Source of the DNA: JAGXLC01 sp964461045
GTDB taxonomy: Bacteria > Bacteroidota > Bacteroidia > Bacteroidales > UBA12077
Assembly: GCA_964461045.1 (NCBI GenBank)
Contig: CAYWSJ010000055.1
Location: forward strand, 1-22,639
DNA length: 22,639 nt
Direction: 5' to 3'
Part shown: in pieces, positions 7,380 through 15,149 of the stretch
How positions within the stretch are numbered: position 1 is the stretch's first letter
Layout: each line of letters starts with the position of its first letter
Made by a program: the position numbers and the translations under genes
The notes under the pieces: model-generated
Databases searched by the model: none
The model's input: only the letters and a program-made list of their open reading frames with translations
What the model was told of the DNA's origin: nothing

Positions 7380-10300
7380 ATGGTTTCGCAGGACAACCAA
7401 AATCCTAATGCTGCGGTTTATGATGAGTTTGTCAAAATACGAAATCTGCTGGATCCAAATTTCTACGCAAACCAGATCCAGGGCGCTCTCCGGATAAAGG
7501 AGTGTATTGATGTCATTGACAACTTCAGTTCCAATGCCAAGATCAAACACGTTTTGTCTTTAGGATGCGGCACCGGAGAAATTGAAATGCTCCTGGCTTT
7601 CATGCTGCCGGAAATTAAATCAATTCACTGCGTGGATGACAGCGAGGAGTCGCTAAATAAAATCGTTTTTTATAAAAATTTGAATCAATTAACAATTGAA
7701 GTAATCGGCAATTTTTCCGATGGCTTTCAGATCAAGATTGGAGATGGACAGTCGATACAAGACTATAACTTTCTACAAAAAATTGCAGAATGGCAACTTA
7801 ACGAAACCATAAATCATTTAGATGTAACAGATACCCAAGACGAAAAGGTAGCTGAGCTAAAAAGACTGATGCAAGAAGAACAACAAAAAGAGGAAAAAGA
7901 TGAGCAGCAAGATACTGTAGCCGATAATGACCCGGCTTCATTACTCCAAGAATATATGATTTTAAAGTTTAACCGGTTTGCTGAAAATTTAAAGAAAAAG
8001 TGTCAGGAAGAAAATGCATCGATTGATCAATTTTTTGAAGAACCAACAAACATAAAAGAGATTGATTTGGAGCACTCTCTATTGCTAATTGCCGGTCATA
8101 CCATCCCCCATTTTTTGAACTGGGATATGATGAAAGGCACTATTATTAAGGATAAGCTGCCCAAGTATTTCCTGCTGGATTTCCATGAAAATTTTGACAC
8201 GGCCCTCGACGCCCTCAGAAAAAACGATTCTTTTGGTTACCACTTTTTGATTAAAAACCAGTGCCTTCAAACAGATAAATGTAGAGCAACAGAAAAATGC
8301 GTTTATGGCCTGCTGACAAAAAGAATATCAAACAACACAGAACACATTCACAGAGGGATCGGATTTACCAATTATAAAAACAACAATTGTGAATTAATAA
8401 CAAATAAAGAAGGTCCCAAAACTGAGGATAATAACTATTTCTTACCTGTTTGCACAACCCAATTAAACAAAAAATCAGGAGAATTTATAAAAGATTGCGT
8501 GGATATGGGATATATTGCAATCCAAGAATTTGATTATATAAATGGTTACGGCCATATGAACGCCACCTTAATGATTCGCACGTTGCAAGATGCGAAAGTA
8601 GCCAATGACGCCTATCGAAAGCACCTTGGCCAATTGATCAAGGACAATTTATTTGAAGATAAAAGCACTGAGCGACTAAAAGAAGACGTTGCCAGCGCCT
8701 TTTCTTTTTTTGAAAAAATACTCATTGGCGCTATCAAGCCCTTTGACAGTTACCTGACTTTTGCTGAATATATTCGAATGGTTGAACGTATGCCGTCGAT
8801 CATTAATACAGATAACTACGGAAAGAGATCTGTGCAAATATATTGCAACCAGTGTAAAGATGCACAAAAACCGGGAAATAACGCATTTCAAACCCGCAAA
8901 GAGATGCTTCTTACTCCCTTTGACTATATGCAAACATACTACCCCACCGCCGATGGCCTTTATTTTTCCCTGCTGGCGGAACCGGGGTGTGGCTTCATCG
9001 TCCCTCCCGCATTGATTCCCGAGAAAAAATATAATATGTGCAAAATCGATTTTGAATTTTGGAAGATCGAAAAAATTTTGATGCTGCACAATGATAATTT
9101 TTTTAGTCCATCGCAATCGTTGCAGCAGAAATGCTTGGAGGTGTTCGGTCAATTTACTATTGCGGAGGGTTCAAAAAAAGAAGACAAAGAAGACAGGGTT
9201 AAGATCAAGGAGGAAAGCCTATTATGTATTCCAGTTTATTATGGTGGTTTGCCTCTGATATTTGTCCTTGCCAGCCCCAAAAATATAAATCTGCTGACAA
9301 CCTCAAAAGATATGGTTGAAGAGCTCTGCCGCAATCTGGGGCAAAACATAAGAAAATATATTACAACCGATCTATCCTTGGGAAAACTTTTCTTTGAGCT
9401 TGCAAAAGCAATCGATACTACAGATTATAAAGAAGAAGAGCTAACTGCTCTTGTTGAAAAACTACTTGAAAATGCCAAATCCAAACCATGGAAAAACTGG
9501 CTTGACACCTTTCCTGAAATTGATATCCGGCACAAGAAGAATGTCCAGGAAGAACATGATAATCTGAAAAAAATTGTTGCTGATCAAGTAAAAAACCTGA
9601 AAAGGGATGCGCGCTGGAATATTTCACATATTTTTAATAACAATGAATTTTTCAAAAATGACGGTCAGACAGATAACCATACGGGATACAATTTAGATCC
9701 CCAAAATGGCCATCCTCCGAAATGTGAACCTATAAGAAAGAGTATAATAAACGAGATACTAACAGAGACCGCAACAGACAATACCGCAAAAAAAATTAGC
9801 GAACAGATAAAAAAATGGACGTTAAACAAATTAGAGGAGATAAAAACAAATAACAGTGACGCTTCAAAATCTTTTAAATTGCTGAAAGCATTTTTCTGTC
9901 GTCAGAAGGACCAATCTTATTTCAGATTTTCCATTAAGGAGATAGAAGCGATTATAGCAATACTTTTTCCGTGTTTCACCTTTAATAATCAGATTGATTC
10001 GGGAGGATTTAACGAAAACGCCCGGTTGGCAGTAATGCCCCATGCAACAATATGGCGTGATGACATTATGCGTTTTTTCTGTTTGCTTTTTAGATTTTCC
10101 GCCAAAACTACTGCGTATAAAAATTCTGCTCGAAAAATTTCGTTAACACAAACCCCTGAGGAAGTTCAACCTAGTCAAAATATAACTACCTTTATATTAT
10201 TTTTTGAATTTCCAACAATCACAAAAAAGTCCGACGGCGGAGATGAACAAGAATTAATTTTTTCTTATTACAAAAGATTACTACCCAACACGAGCAAAGC

Positions 10301-10463
10301 AACAGAAGAAACGATAAACGAAATAAAGAATTTTTACTTAAAATGGAAGATTGAATATACAATAACATCATCAGATGAATCAGATGAATCTGACAAATAT
10401 CTTGATGGTAAATTAATAGATGATTTCTGGATAGAATGTGGAGGGGGCGACAATGTCAAATAA
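7380..10463 (+). CDS. Large protein: methyltransferase-like N-terminus, GAF-like domain, possible degenerate histidine-kinase core
   Basis: 1027 residues, soluble. Residues 57-67 (HVLSLGCGTGE) match the glycine-rich motif I of Rossmann methyltransferases, and CVDDSEES (84-91) fits motif II, so SAM or a nucleotide may bind there. A charged, probably coiled segment follows (about 155-185, KEEKDEQQD). Residues about 613-660 (CIPVYYGGLPLIFVLASPKN, then a helix of the VEELCRNLGQNI type) resemble the second half of a GAF sensor domain. RWNISHIFNNN with H750 looks like a weak H-box of a DHp helix. The C-terminal 250 residues could hold an eroded HATPase (MRFFCLLFRFSAKTTAYKN then a beta strand), but no G boxes are visible. 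The kinase part is speculative. A Ser/Asp/Glu run (SSDESDESDK) near 1005 comes from a small tandem repeat. The ribosome-binding site GGAGG (7362-7366) is 13 bases upstream. Parts are notably AT-rich. Confidence 0.8.
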   Translation: MVSQDNQNPNAAVYDEFVKIRNLLDPNFYANQIQGALRIKECIDVIDNFSSNAKIKHVLSLGCGTGEIEMLLAFMLPEIKSIHCVDDSEESLNKIVFYKNLNQLTIEVIGNFSDGFQIKIGDGQSIQDYNFLQKIAEWQLNETINHLDVTDTQDEKVAELKRLMQEEQQKEEKDEQQDTVADNDPASLLQEYMILKFNRFAENLKKKCQEENASIDQFFEEPTNIKEIDLEHSLLLIAGHTIPHFLNWDMMKGTIIKDKLPKYFLLDFHENFDTALDALRKNDSFGYHFLIKNQCLQTDKCRATEKCVYGLLTKRISNNTEHIHRGIGFTNYKNNNCELITNKEGPKTEDNNYFLPVCTTQLNKKSGEFIKDCVDMGYIAIQEFDYINGYGHMNATLMIRTLQDAKVANDAYRKHLGQLIKDNLFEDKSTERLKEDVASAFSFFEKILIGAIKPFDSYLTFAEYIRMVERMPSIINTDNYGKRSVQIYCNQCKDAQKPGNNAFQTRKEMLLTPFDYMQTYYPTADGLYFSLLAEPGCGFIVPPALIPEKKYNMCKIDFEFWKIEKILMLHNDNFFSPSQSLQQKCLEVFGQFTIAEGSKKEDKEDRVKIKEESLLCIPVYYGGLPLIFVLASPKNINLLTTSKDMVEELCRNLGQNIRKYITTDLSLGKLFFELAKAIDTTDYKEEELTALVEKLLENAKSKPWKNWLDTFPEIDIRHKKNVQEEHDNLKKIVADQVKNLKRDARWNISHIFNNNEFFKNDGQTDNHTGYNLDPQNGHPPKCEPIRKSIINEILTETATDNTAKKISEQIKKWTLNKLEEIKTNNSDASKSFKLLKAFFCRQKDQSYFRFSIKEIEAIIAILFPCFTFNNQIDSGGFNENARLAVMPHATIWRDDIMRFFCLLFRFSAKTTAYKNSARKISLTQTPEEVQPSQNITTFILFFEFPTITKKSDGGDEQELIFSYYKRLLPNTSKATEETINEIKNFYLKWKIEYTITSSDESDESDKYLDGKLIDDFWIECGGGDNVK

Positions 10464-11214
10464 CATTATTTATTGTTATTATGATAAGGCCGGTAATCGA
10501 AGTTATCCCACCGGTGCTTACGATTTATCCCAATGCAATGATGAAGATTGCTTACAAAAAATTATCCGATCATGCCTTCTTTTATTTATTCATCATACTG
10601 ATTATACGCAAACTCCAGCCAAGACTTTGCGAGATTGTATAAAAACGTATATTCAACCTAAAACAGTGATATTATTTATATCAGGAGAGGGTTTAAAGGA
10701 TAAAGAGGATAAATTGCGTAAAGAAATCAACATACCATTTGTGTTTTCCTATGTTATACCACATCAATCTGACGTGGAAGCAACGATAGGCGGATACTTG
10801 CGATATGTATCACAAGAGCTGAAAGAAAAAGAGCCCGATGTTATCAGCCCTCAGGCGTATTATAATAATAACAACCAGTGCCTTGCATTTGAAAAATTGT
10901 TGCAGGCCGCATTGATCAGTGCCGGCATGATTCCGGAAAATTTGAACAACAGGTTAAAAAAAGAAAATTTTCAGATCAGCAGTGAGGATATGAAATCATT
11001 CTGGCAGCCGGTTTCTGAAATTTTTTATAAGAATAAAGGGGATCTGAAAAAGTTTTTTGCAGGAAACCAGAAAAAGCAGGAACTAATAAAATGCGCGGAA
11101 GCATTGGGGCGTTGGTGGGCTAATAGACCCGAAGAAAATCCTTTAGCAGATTTTATTTTAGAAAATAAAGAAATTTTCGAACCCTATGTTAAGAAATGGA
11201 ACCACAAAACATAA
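10453..11214 (+). CDS. Unrecognised 253-aa protein, possible degenerate receiver-like fold
   Basis: I chose ATG 10453 over an upstream ATG at 10438, because GAGGGGGCGA at 10440-10449 is then a proper ribosome-binding site; the gene overlaps the preceding stop by 11 bases. No membrane helix or signal is seen. The N-terminal 120 residues alternate hydrophobic strands and helices (CLLLFIHHTDY, KTVILFISGEG, PFVFSYVIPH), in keeping with a flavodoxin- or receiver-like alpha/beta fold, but the acidic pair and phospho-aspartate are not where a receiver needs them. The C-terminal half is helical and rich in Lys, Asn and Glu (KKENFQISSEDMKSFWQPVS; GRWWANRPEENPLADFILEN). Function is unknown. Context places it between the kinase-like protein and the activator, so an adaptor role is possible. 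Confidence 0.75.
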   Translation: MSNNIIYCYYDKAGNRSYPTGAYDLSQCNDEDCLQKIIRSCLLLFIHHTDYTQTPAKTLRDCIKTYIQPKTVILFISGEGLKDKEDKLRKEINIPFVFSYVIPHQSDVEATIGGYLRYVSQELKEKEPDVISPQAYYNNNNQCLAFEKLLQAALISAGMIPENLNNRLKKENFQISSEDMKSFWQPVSEIFYKNKGDLKKFFAGNQKKQELIKCAEALGRWWANRPEENPLADFILENKEIFEPYVKKWNHKT

Positions 11215-11243
11215 GCTGAAAACTTTAGGGGCTATTGTTTTTC

Positions 11244-11711
11244 ATGAACAAACAGTGGCAAACGGACCGGGAACGCTTAAACCACGACATCTTGTGCAAT
11301 CAATTGCGCACAGAGCTTCTGAGGTTATGCAGGAACCCTCATTCGGAGGCCGTTGTCAGGCTGGCTTCCTGGCCTTCGCACAAAGATGAATACCTGGCGC
11401 TTTTTGACCATGCCGCCGAGGCGCTGTCTCCCAGGTATCTGATGGAGCTGGATTTGTTCAACTGCTGGACCCGGGAACAGAAACAATATTTTGGTGAAAA
11501 ATTTCATGAGCTTTTTTTAATTACATCGAACATTGAAACAAAAACAACCCATTTAAAAAGCCTGCTCAGCGATTGTATCGATACGTTGCACCGCTTTCTG
11601 GCTGTTCCGTCCGAACAACGCACCGTTCAGATGGTTAAAGAAATACAGCAAAAACTGGATTATTTCAGTGAAAAAATATCAGAGCTGCCAACACCTTCTT
11701 GTGGAATTTGA
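11244..11711 (+). CDS. Unrecognised 155-aa helical protein
   Basis: Small protein predicted by eye to be all-helical, with heptad-like stretches (LCNQLRTELLRLC, LKSLLSDCIDTLHRFL, VKEIQQKLDYFSEKISEL). ATG 11244 is preferred; a TTG three codons earlier (11235) would add MFF. TTAGGGG at 11224-11230 is a modest ribosome-binding site. The 3' end overlaps the start of the sigma-54 activator gene by up to 13 bases. A histidine-phosphotransfer bundle would make sense beside receivers, but no HxxKG-type H-box is seen, so that is not claimed. It could be a scaffold or inhibitor of the activator. Confidence 0.65.
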   Translation: MNKQWQTDRERLNHDILCNQLRTELLRLCRNPHSEAVVRLASWPSHKDEYLALFDHAAEALSPRYLMELDLFNCWTREQKQYFGEKFHELFLITSNIETKTTHLKSLLSDCIDTLHRFLAVPSEQRTVQMVKEIQQKLDYFSEKISELPTPSCGI

Positions 11712-13477
11712 AATTGAAAATTCAAGATCCATATAATTTGCCTCGCATATTGATAATTGACGATCAATTCGGTCGTTGTGATCTGGGCGAGGCCTTCCGG
11801 GACTTTGTGGATGCGAAAATATTTTCCGCCTACCAAGCCGATCGAAGAAATTTGTGCCTCAATTTCGGGTTGCTGGAAGAAAATGAGTACCACCTGGCGA
11901 AAAATAAAGCCGGTGAACCAATCGCTGTTGCAACCTTTTGCCCGGGGCAAAAATGGAATCAAAGCACCACACGCATCGAGAACGATCTTGCAAGTGTTAT
12001 TCGATATGTGCAGCAGGGATGGCCTTTTGCGGATGGCTCCCGTTGGTCGCTGGTTCTTCTGGACCTGGCCTTTGTTTATGGCAAACTGGACATTTTCGGT
12101 GACCCGCAGGAGCGTTCTTTGTTCGGACGGGATGTGATTTTGCCGGAACTGAAAAGCCAATTTGGTGCGGACCTGCCCATTGTCGTTCTTTCCTCTACCC
12201 CCAAGGAGATAAACAACCCCGCTGTCCGGCAGGGCGGGGCGTTGGATTTTATTCAGAGAATCCCGGGGGCTGGCGCCCCCGCCAATGAATCAGAAGAAAC
12301 ATTGAAAAAAATGTTGTTTTTTCACGGCCTGCTGCAGGATTCAACCGGAAAGATCGCCGGCAAATCCTTGCCAACGCTGAAAATGCTGCGGCAGGCACGG
12401 CGGGCCGCAGCGGCCGGAAAGACCATTCTGCTTTATGGTGAAACGGGAACGGGTAAAAACCTGCTGGCTGAATACATTCATCAACAATCAGAGCGCCGCG
12501 ACAAGCCCCTGGAAGTGTTTAATGCTTCCATGCGCCCGCCTCACTTACAGGAAGATGAGCTGTTCGGTCACTGGAAAGGCGCTTTTACCGGAGCGGAAAA
12601 AAGCGAGCCAGGGGTGTGGGAGCGGGCCAACGGCGGGGTGGTATTTATCGATGAAGTAGCCAGTCTTGATGCCGGCGTGCAGTTAAAGCTGATGGAACCT
12701 ATAGAGTCCCGGCGGATCAAACGAATGGGACACCCACCGGAGGGCAAAGGCGCTATTGATATTGATGTGATGGCCATACTGGCAACCAATCGGGACCCGG
12801 AGGCATTGCGGCAATCCGGTTTCCTGAAGCATGATTTCTTAAACCGGATCAACGCCAATGTTCTTCACCTGCCGCCGCTAAGGGAAAAAAAAGAGGATAT
12901 CCCTTACCTGGTAACGGCGCTTACCAAAGCAGAAAATCCCGGCTGGCAGGGCCGGATTTATCAAGCGGCCATGGACAAGCTTTGGGAATATTCCTGGGCG
13001 GAAGGCAATGTCCGGGAGCTGCGCAATGTGCTTGTTTCTGCCTTTTTAAACAATCCCGACCAGGATATCACCGCTGATGATATCAATATTTCCTCCTCAC
13101 AAGCTGTGCCGGCGGAAGCTAACTTGATATCAAATGAAACCGGGCTTTTATGGGAAGAATTTCTCGATTTGCTGAAAGTATCTCCGGACACGCTGACCAT
13201 TAAAGAACGCCAGGCATACCAGCAGAAATATCACGAGGCTTTTGCCGATCTGATGGCCCATATTCTGTCCTGGAGTCTGAAATTAAATGAGAATGTGAGC
13301 AATACGGCCAGATTCCTGTCCGGATGCTCGGAAAAGGAAATGGATGCCAGCGCCGCCAGGCAGTTTATAAAAAAATATCTTAAGCTGGACACCAAAGGCA
13401 AAAGAATAGTAAAAAAATTCGCCCTATATCCGGAAGCTGAATTGTCAACGATCAAAAAGATCATTGAAGATGCCTGA
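11699..13477 (+). CDS. Sigma-54 activator: elongated receiver domain plus AAA+ ATPase
   Basis: NtrC-type enhancer-binding protein of about 592 residues. An N-terminal receiver-like domain has the acidic pair D21-D22 (RILIIDD), a phospho-acceptor D122 (VLLDLAF), S165-S166 (VVLSSTP), and R187 where lysine is usual (ALDFIQR). The DD-to-D distance is about 100 residues against about 44 in CheY, so a large insertion is present. The AAA+ core has Walker A GETGTGKN (247-254), the RpoN-contacting GAFTGA loop (294-299), Walker B VVFIDE with D318-E319, a sensor segment (ILATNRD), an arginine-finger region (DFLNRI) and GNVRELRN. The C-terminus (NVSNTARFLSGCSEKEMDAS) may be an eroded Fis-type helix-turn-helix, so DNA binding is uncertain. 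The start is unclear: TTG 11699, or TTG 11708 overlapping the previous TGA. It probably turns on RpoN-dependent promoters, perhaps the one at 2463. Confidence 0.9.
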   Translation: MWNLKLKIQDPYNLPRILIIDDQFGRCDLGEAFRDFVDAKIFSAYQADRRNLCLNFGLLEENEYHLAKNKAGEPIAVATFCPGQKWNQSTTRIENDLASVIRYVQQGWPFADGSRWSLVLLDLAFVYGKLDIFGDPQERSLFGRDVILPELKSQFGADLPIVVLSSTPKEINNPAVRQGGALDFIQRIPGAGAPANESEETLKKMLFFHGLLQDSTGKIAGKSLPTLKMLRQARRAAAAGKTILLYGETGTGKNLLAEYIHQQSERRDKPLEVFNASMRPPHLQEDELFGHWKGAFTGAEKSEPGVWERANGGVVFIDEVASLDAGVQLKLMEPIESRRIKRMGHPPEGKGAIDIDVMAILATNRDPEALRQSGFLKHDFLNRINANVLHLPPLREKKEDIPYLVTALTKAENPGWQGRIYQAAMDKLWEYSWAEGNVRELRNVLVSAFLNNPDQDITADDINISSSQAVPAEANLISNETGLLWEEFLDLLKVSPDTLTIKERQAYQQKYHEAFADLMAHILSWSLKLNENVSNTARFLSGCSEKEMDASAARQFIKKYLKLDTKGKRIVKKFALYPEAELSTIKKIIEDA

Positions 13478-15149
13478 AAACCAAGAATCAAAACACGACG
13501 AAATGTGTATATGGGTTGATGCGTCAAACTCAGCGCCGATTGCTGGCGCAATAGTAGAAAACATCAAATCCCTGTCAAAGAGCTGCTTTGGTGCTGGGTG
13601 TAAAGTCCAGAGCATAAGCGATGAAAACAAAAATAATTTCCAAGCGTTTGCTTGTGAAAATCGCATTGACCTGCTGATTCAGCATATAGAATGGTCTGAT
13701 TTTATTGACGCTTCCAACAATCGCTTTTCGTTTAATGACGGAAAAAGAACTCCCGGCCATCCCCTGTTTTACCGTTACTCCTATCATGATCCGGCTATTA
13801 AAAACGATAAAGAAGATAATAAAGATAAGAAATACAGTAAGTTTTGTTTTCCTATATTATATCTTACAGATTTTGCGCTGGAAGAAAAACAACAGCCGGA
13901 TATCGCCTTTCTGGACAGCTCCATCTGGCATCGGGCTTTATGTATGGCGGACCCCTTGTTTATCGTTAAGCTTTCCGACAGGCTGAATAATTTTCAACAA
14001 TGGCACAGCCAGGCGCTTTACGAGCGCCTGGTAAGCATAGAGATTCTTGATTACCACATCCGCATGCTGCAGGAGCAGCGACTTCCATTCAAAGCCGGCC
14101 ACGGGTTTATTAATCTTTGTTCGTGGTCCCGGGAAAGCAAACGGGAAGAAGAGTTTCACGAAGCGTTAAACACCAGCCCCCAAATATTACCGCGGCGATT
14201 TTTGCTGGTGGATGATTATGCGGCAACACCGTTGCGAAAATATCCCCCTGAGCAAGAAAACAGCCCAAAGACATCGTCCTTCTCACCAACTCCGAATGAA
14301 CCAAGAAAAATAAACAAGAATAAAATTACAAACTCTTCCAAAACCGATTTTGTCTGGCAGGCTTTAGAAAATATTTATGGTCGGCAGTATATTGAAGAGA
14401 TTGAATTGCTTTGTGTAACGGATATTAACACGGCCAAAACGCTCGATTTTGCACAATATGATGTTATTTTACTGGATTATTTACTGGGGCCGGGAACGGG
14501 GGAAAGGGGTAGTGAGTTGATTCGGCATATCATTGGTCAGGTTGCCGAAAATAAACAAAAACCACCTCTGCTGGACAAATACTGGATATTTTCTATTTCC
14601 GCGTTTCCATCGGCCATTCAAGCAGAAATCGCCAGCGGCAAATTACCGCCATTTGAAAAATTATATTTTTTACATCCAGGCGCAGATCCGATCAACACGC
14701 CGGGATTATTTGAAAAATGTTTGCTTGAGTTCTTGAGGTATCAGCAGGAAGAGGCCTGTTTTAAAAATGAAAATATTTTAAATTTGTATGTTGAGAACTA
14801 CCTGAAGAAAAATAGTGAAGACAAAAAACCTGTTAACCAAAAAATCAGGGAAACGTATCAAGACTTGGTGTCATTGCTCAATACCATTGAAATGCTCCGG
14901 CAGACTCAAGAAACAAGCCTGTTTGCCCAAAAATCTTTGGGCAGCCATCCAATTCATCAAGACAAGGACCTCCTGGAAGATTTTCATCATCTGATTTTTC
15001 GCATCGCCCATGAAACCCTGCGGAGCTGGGATAAAATGTGGGATGAATATCTGACGATCAAGGAAAGGCTGAATTCAAAAAATGCTGAAGTCGACCTTAC
15101 AGATATTCGGGATTATATCATTGGACTTCAACAAGCGGCGTGTAAATAA
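13470..15149 (+). CDS. 559-aa protein with a central elongated receiver-like domain
   Basis: ATG 13470 overlaps the activator stop by eight bases (ATGCCTGA), so translation is coupled. Residues 1-235 are unrecognised, with no membrane helix. A receiver-like domain spans about 243-425: acidic pair D248-D249 (RRFLLVDDY), a low-complexity insert (Pro/Ser/Lys/Asn, about 255-290), phospho-acceptor D336 (VILLDYLLG), and S375/S377 (WIFSISAF). The conserved lysine is not evident. The DD-to-D gap is 87 residues, again about twice the usual value and similar to the neighbouring activator, so both receivers may share an uncommon subtype. The C-terminal 130 residues are helical. There is no recognised output domain or DNA-binding motif. 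It could be a phospho-sink, an adaptor, or a regulator of the membrane protein encoded next, whose ATG overlaps its stop by one base (TAATG). Confidence 0.8.
   Translation: MPENQESKHDEMCIWVDASNSAPIAGAIVENIKSLSKSCFGAGCKVQSISDENKNNFQAFACENRIDLLIQHIEWSDFIDASNNRFSFNDGKRTPGHPLFYRYSYHDPAIKNDKEDNKDKKYSKFCFPILYLTDFALEEKQQPDIAFLDSSIWHRALCMADPLFIVKLSDRLNNFQQWHSQALYERLVSIEILDYHIRMLQEQRLPFKAGHGFINLCSWSRESKREEEFHEALNTSPQILPRRFLLVDDYAATPLRKYPPEQENSPKTSSFSPTPNEPRKINKNKITNSSKTDFVWQALENIYGRQYIEEIELLCVTDINTAKTLDFAQYDVILLDYLLGPGTGERGSELIRHIIGQVAENKQKPPLLDKYWIFSISAFPSAIQAEIASGKLPPFEKLYFLHPGADPINTPGLFEKCLLEFLRYQQEEACFKNENILNLYVENYLKKNSEDKKPVNQKIRETYQDLVSLLNTIEMLRQTQETSLFAQKSLGSHPIHQDKDLLEDFHHLIFRIAHETLRSWDKMWDEYLTIKERLNSKNAEVDLTDIRDYIIGLQQAACK

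Noticed and set aside
11244..11711. Histidine phosphotransferase (Hpt) call for the 155-aa helical protein
   Set aside because: No HxxKG-type H-box; only general helical character and context.
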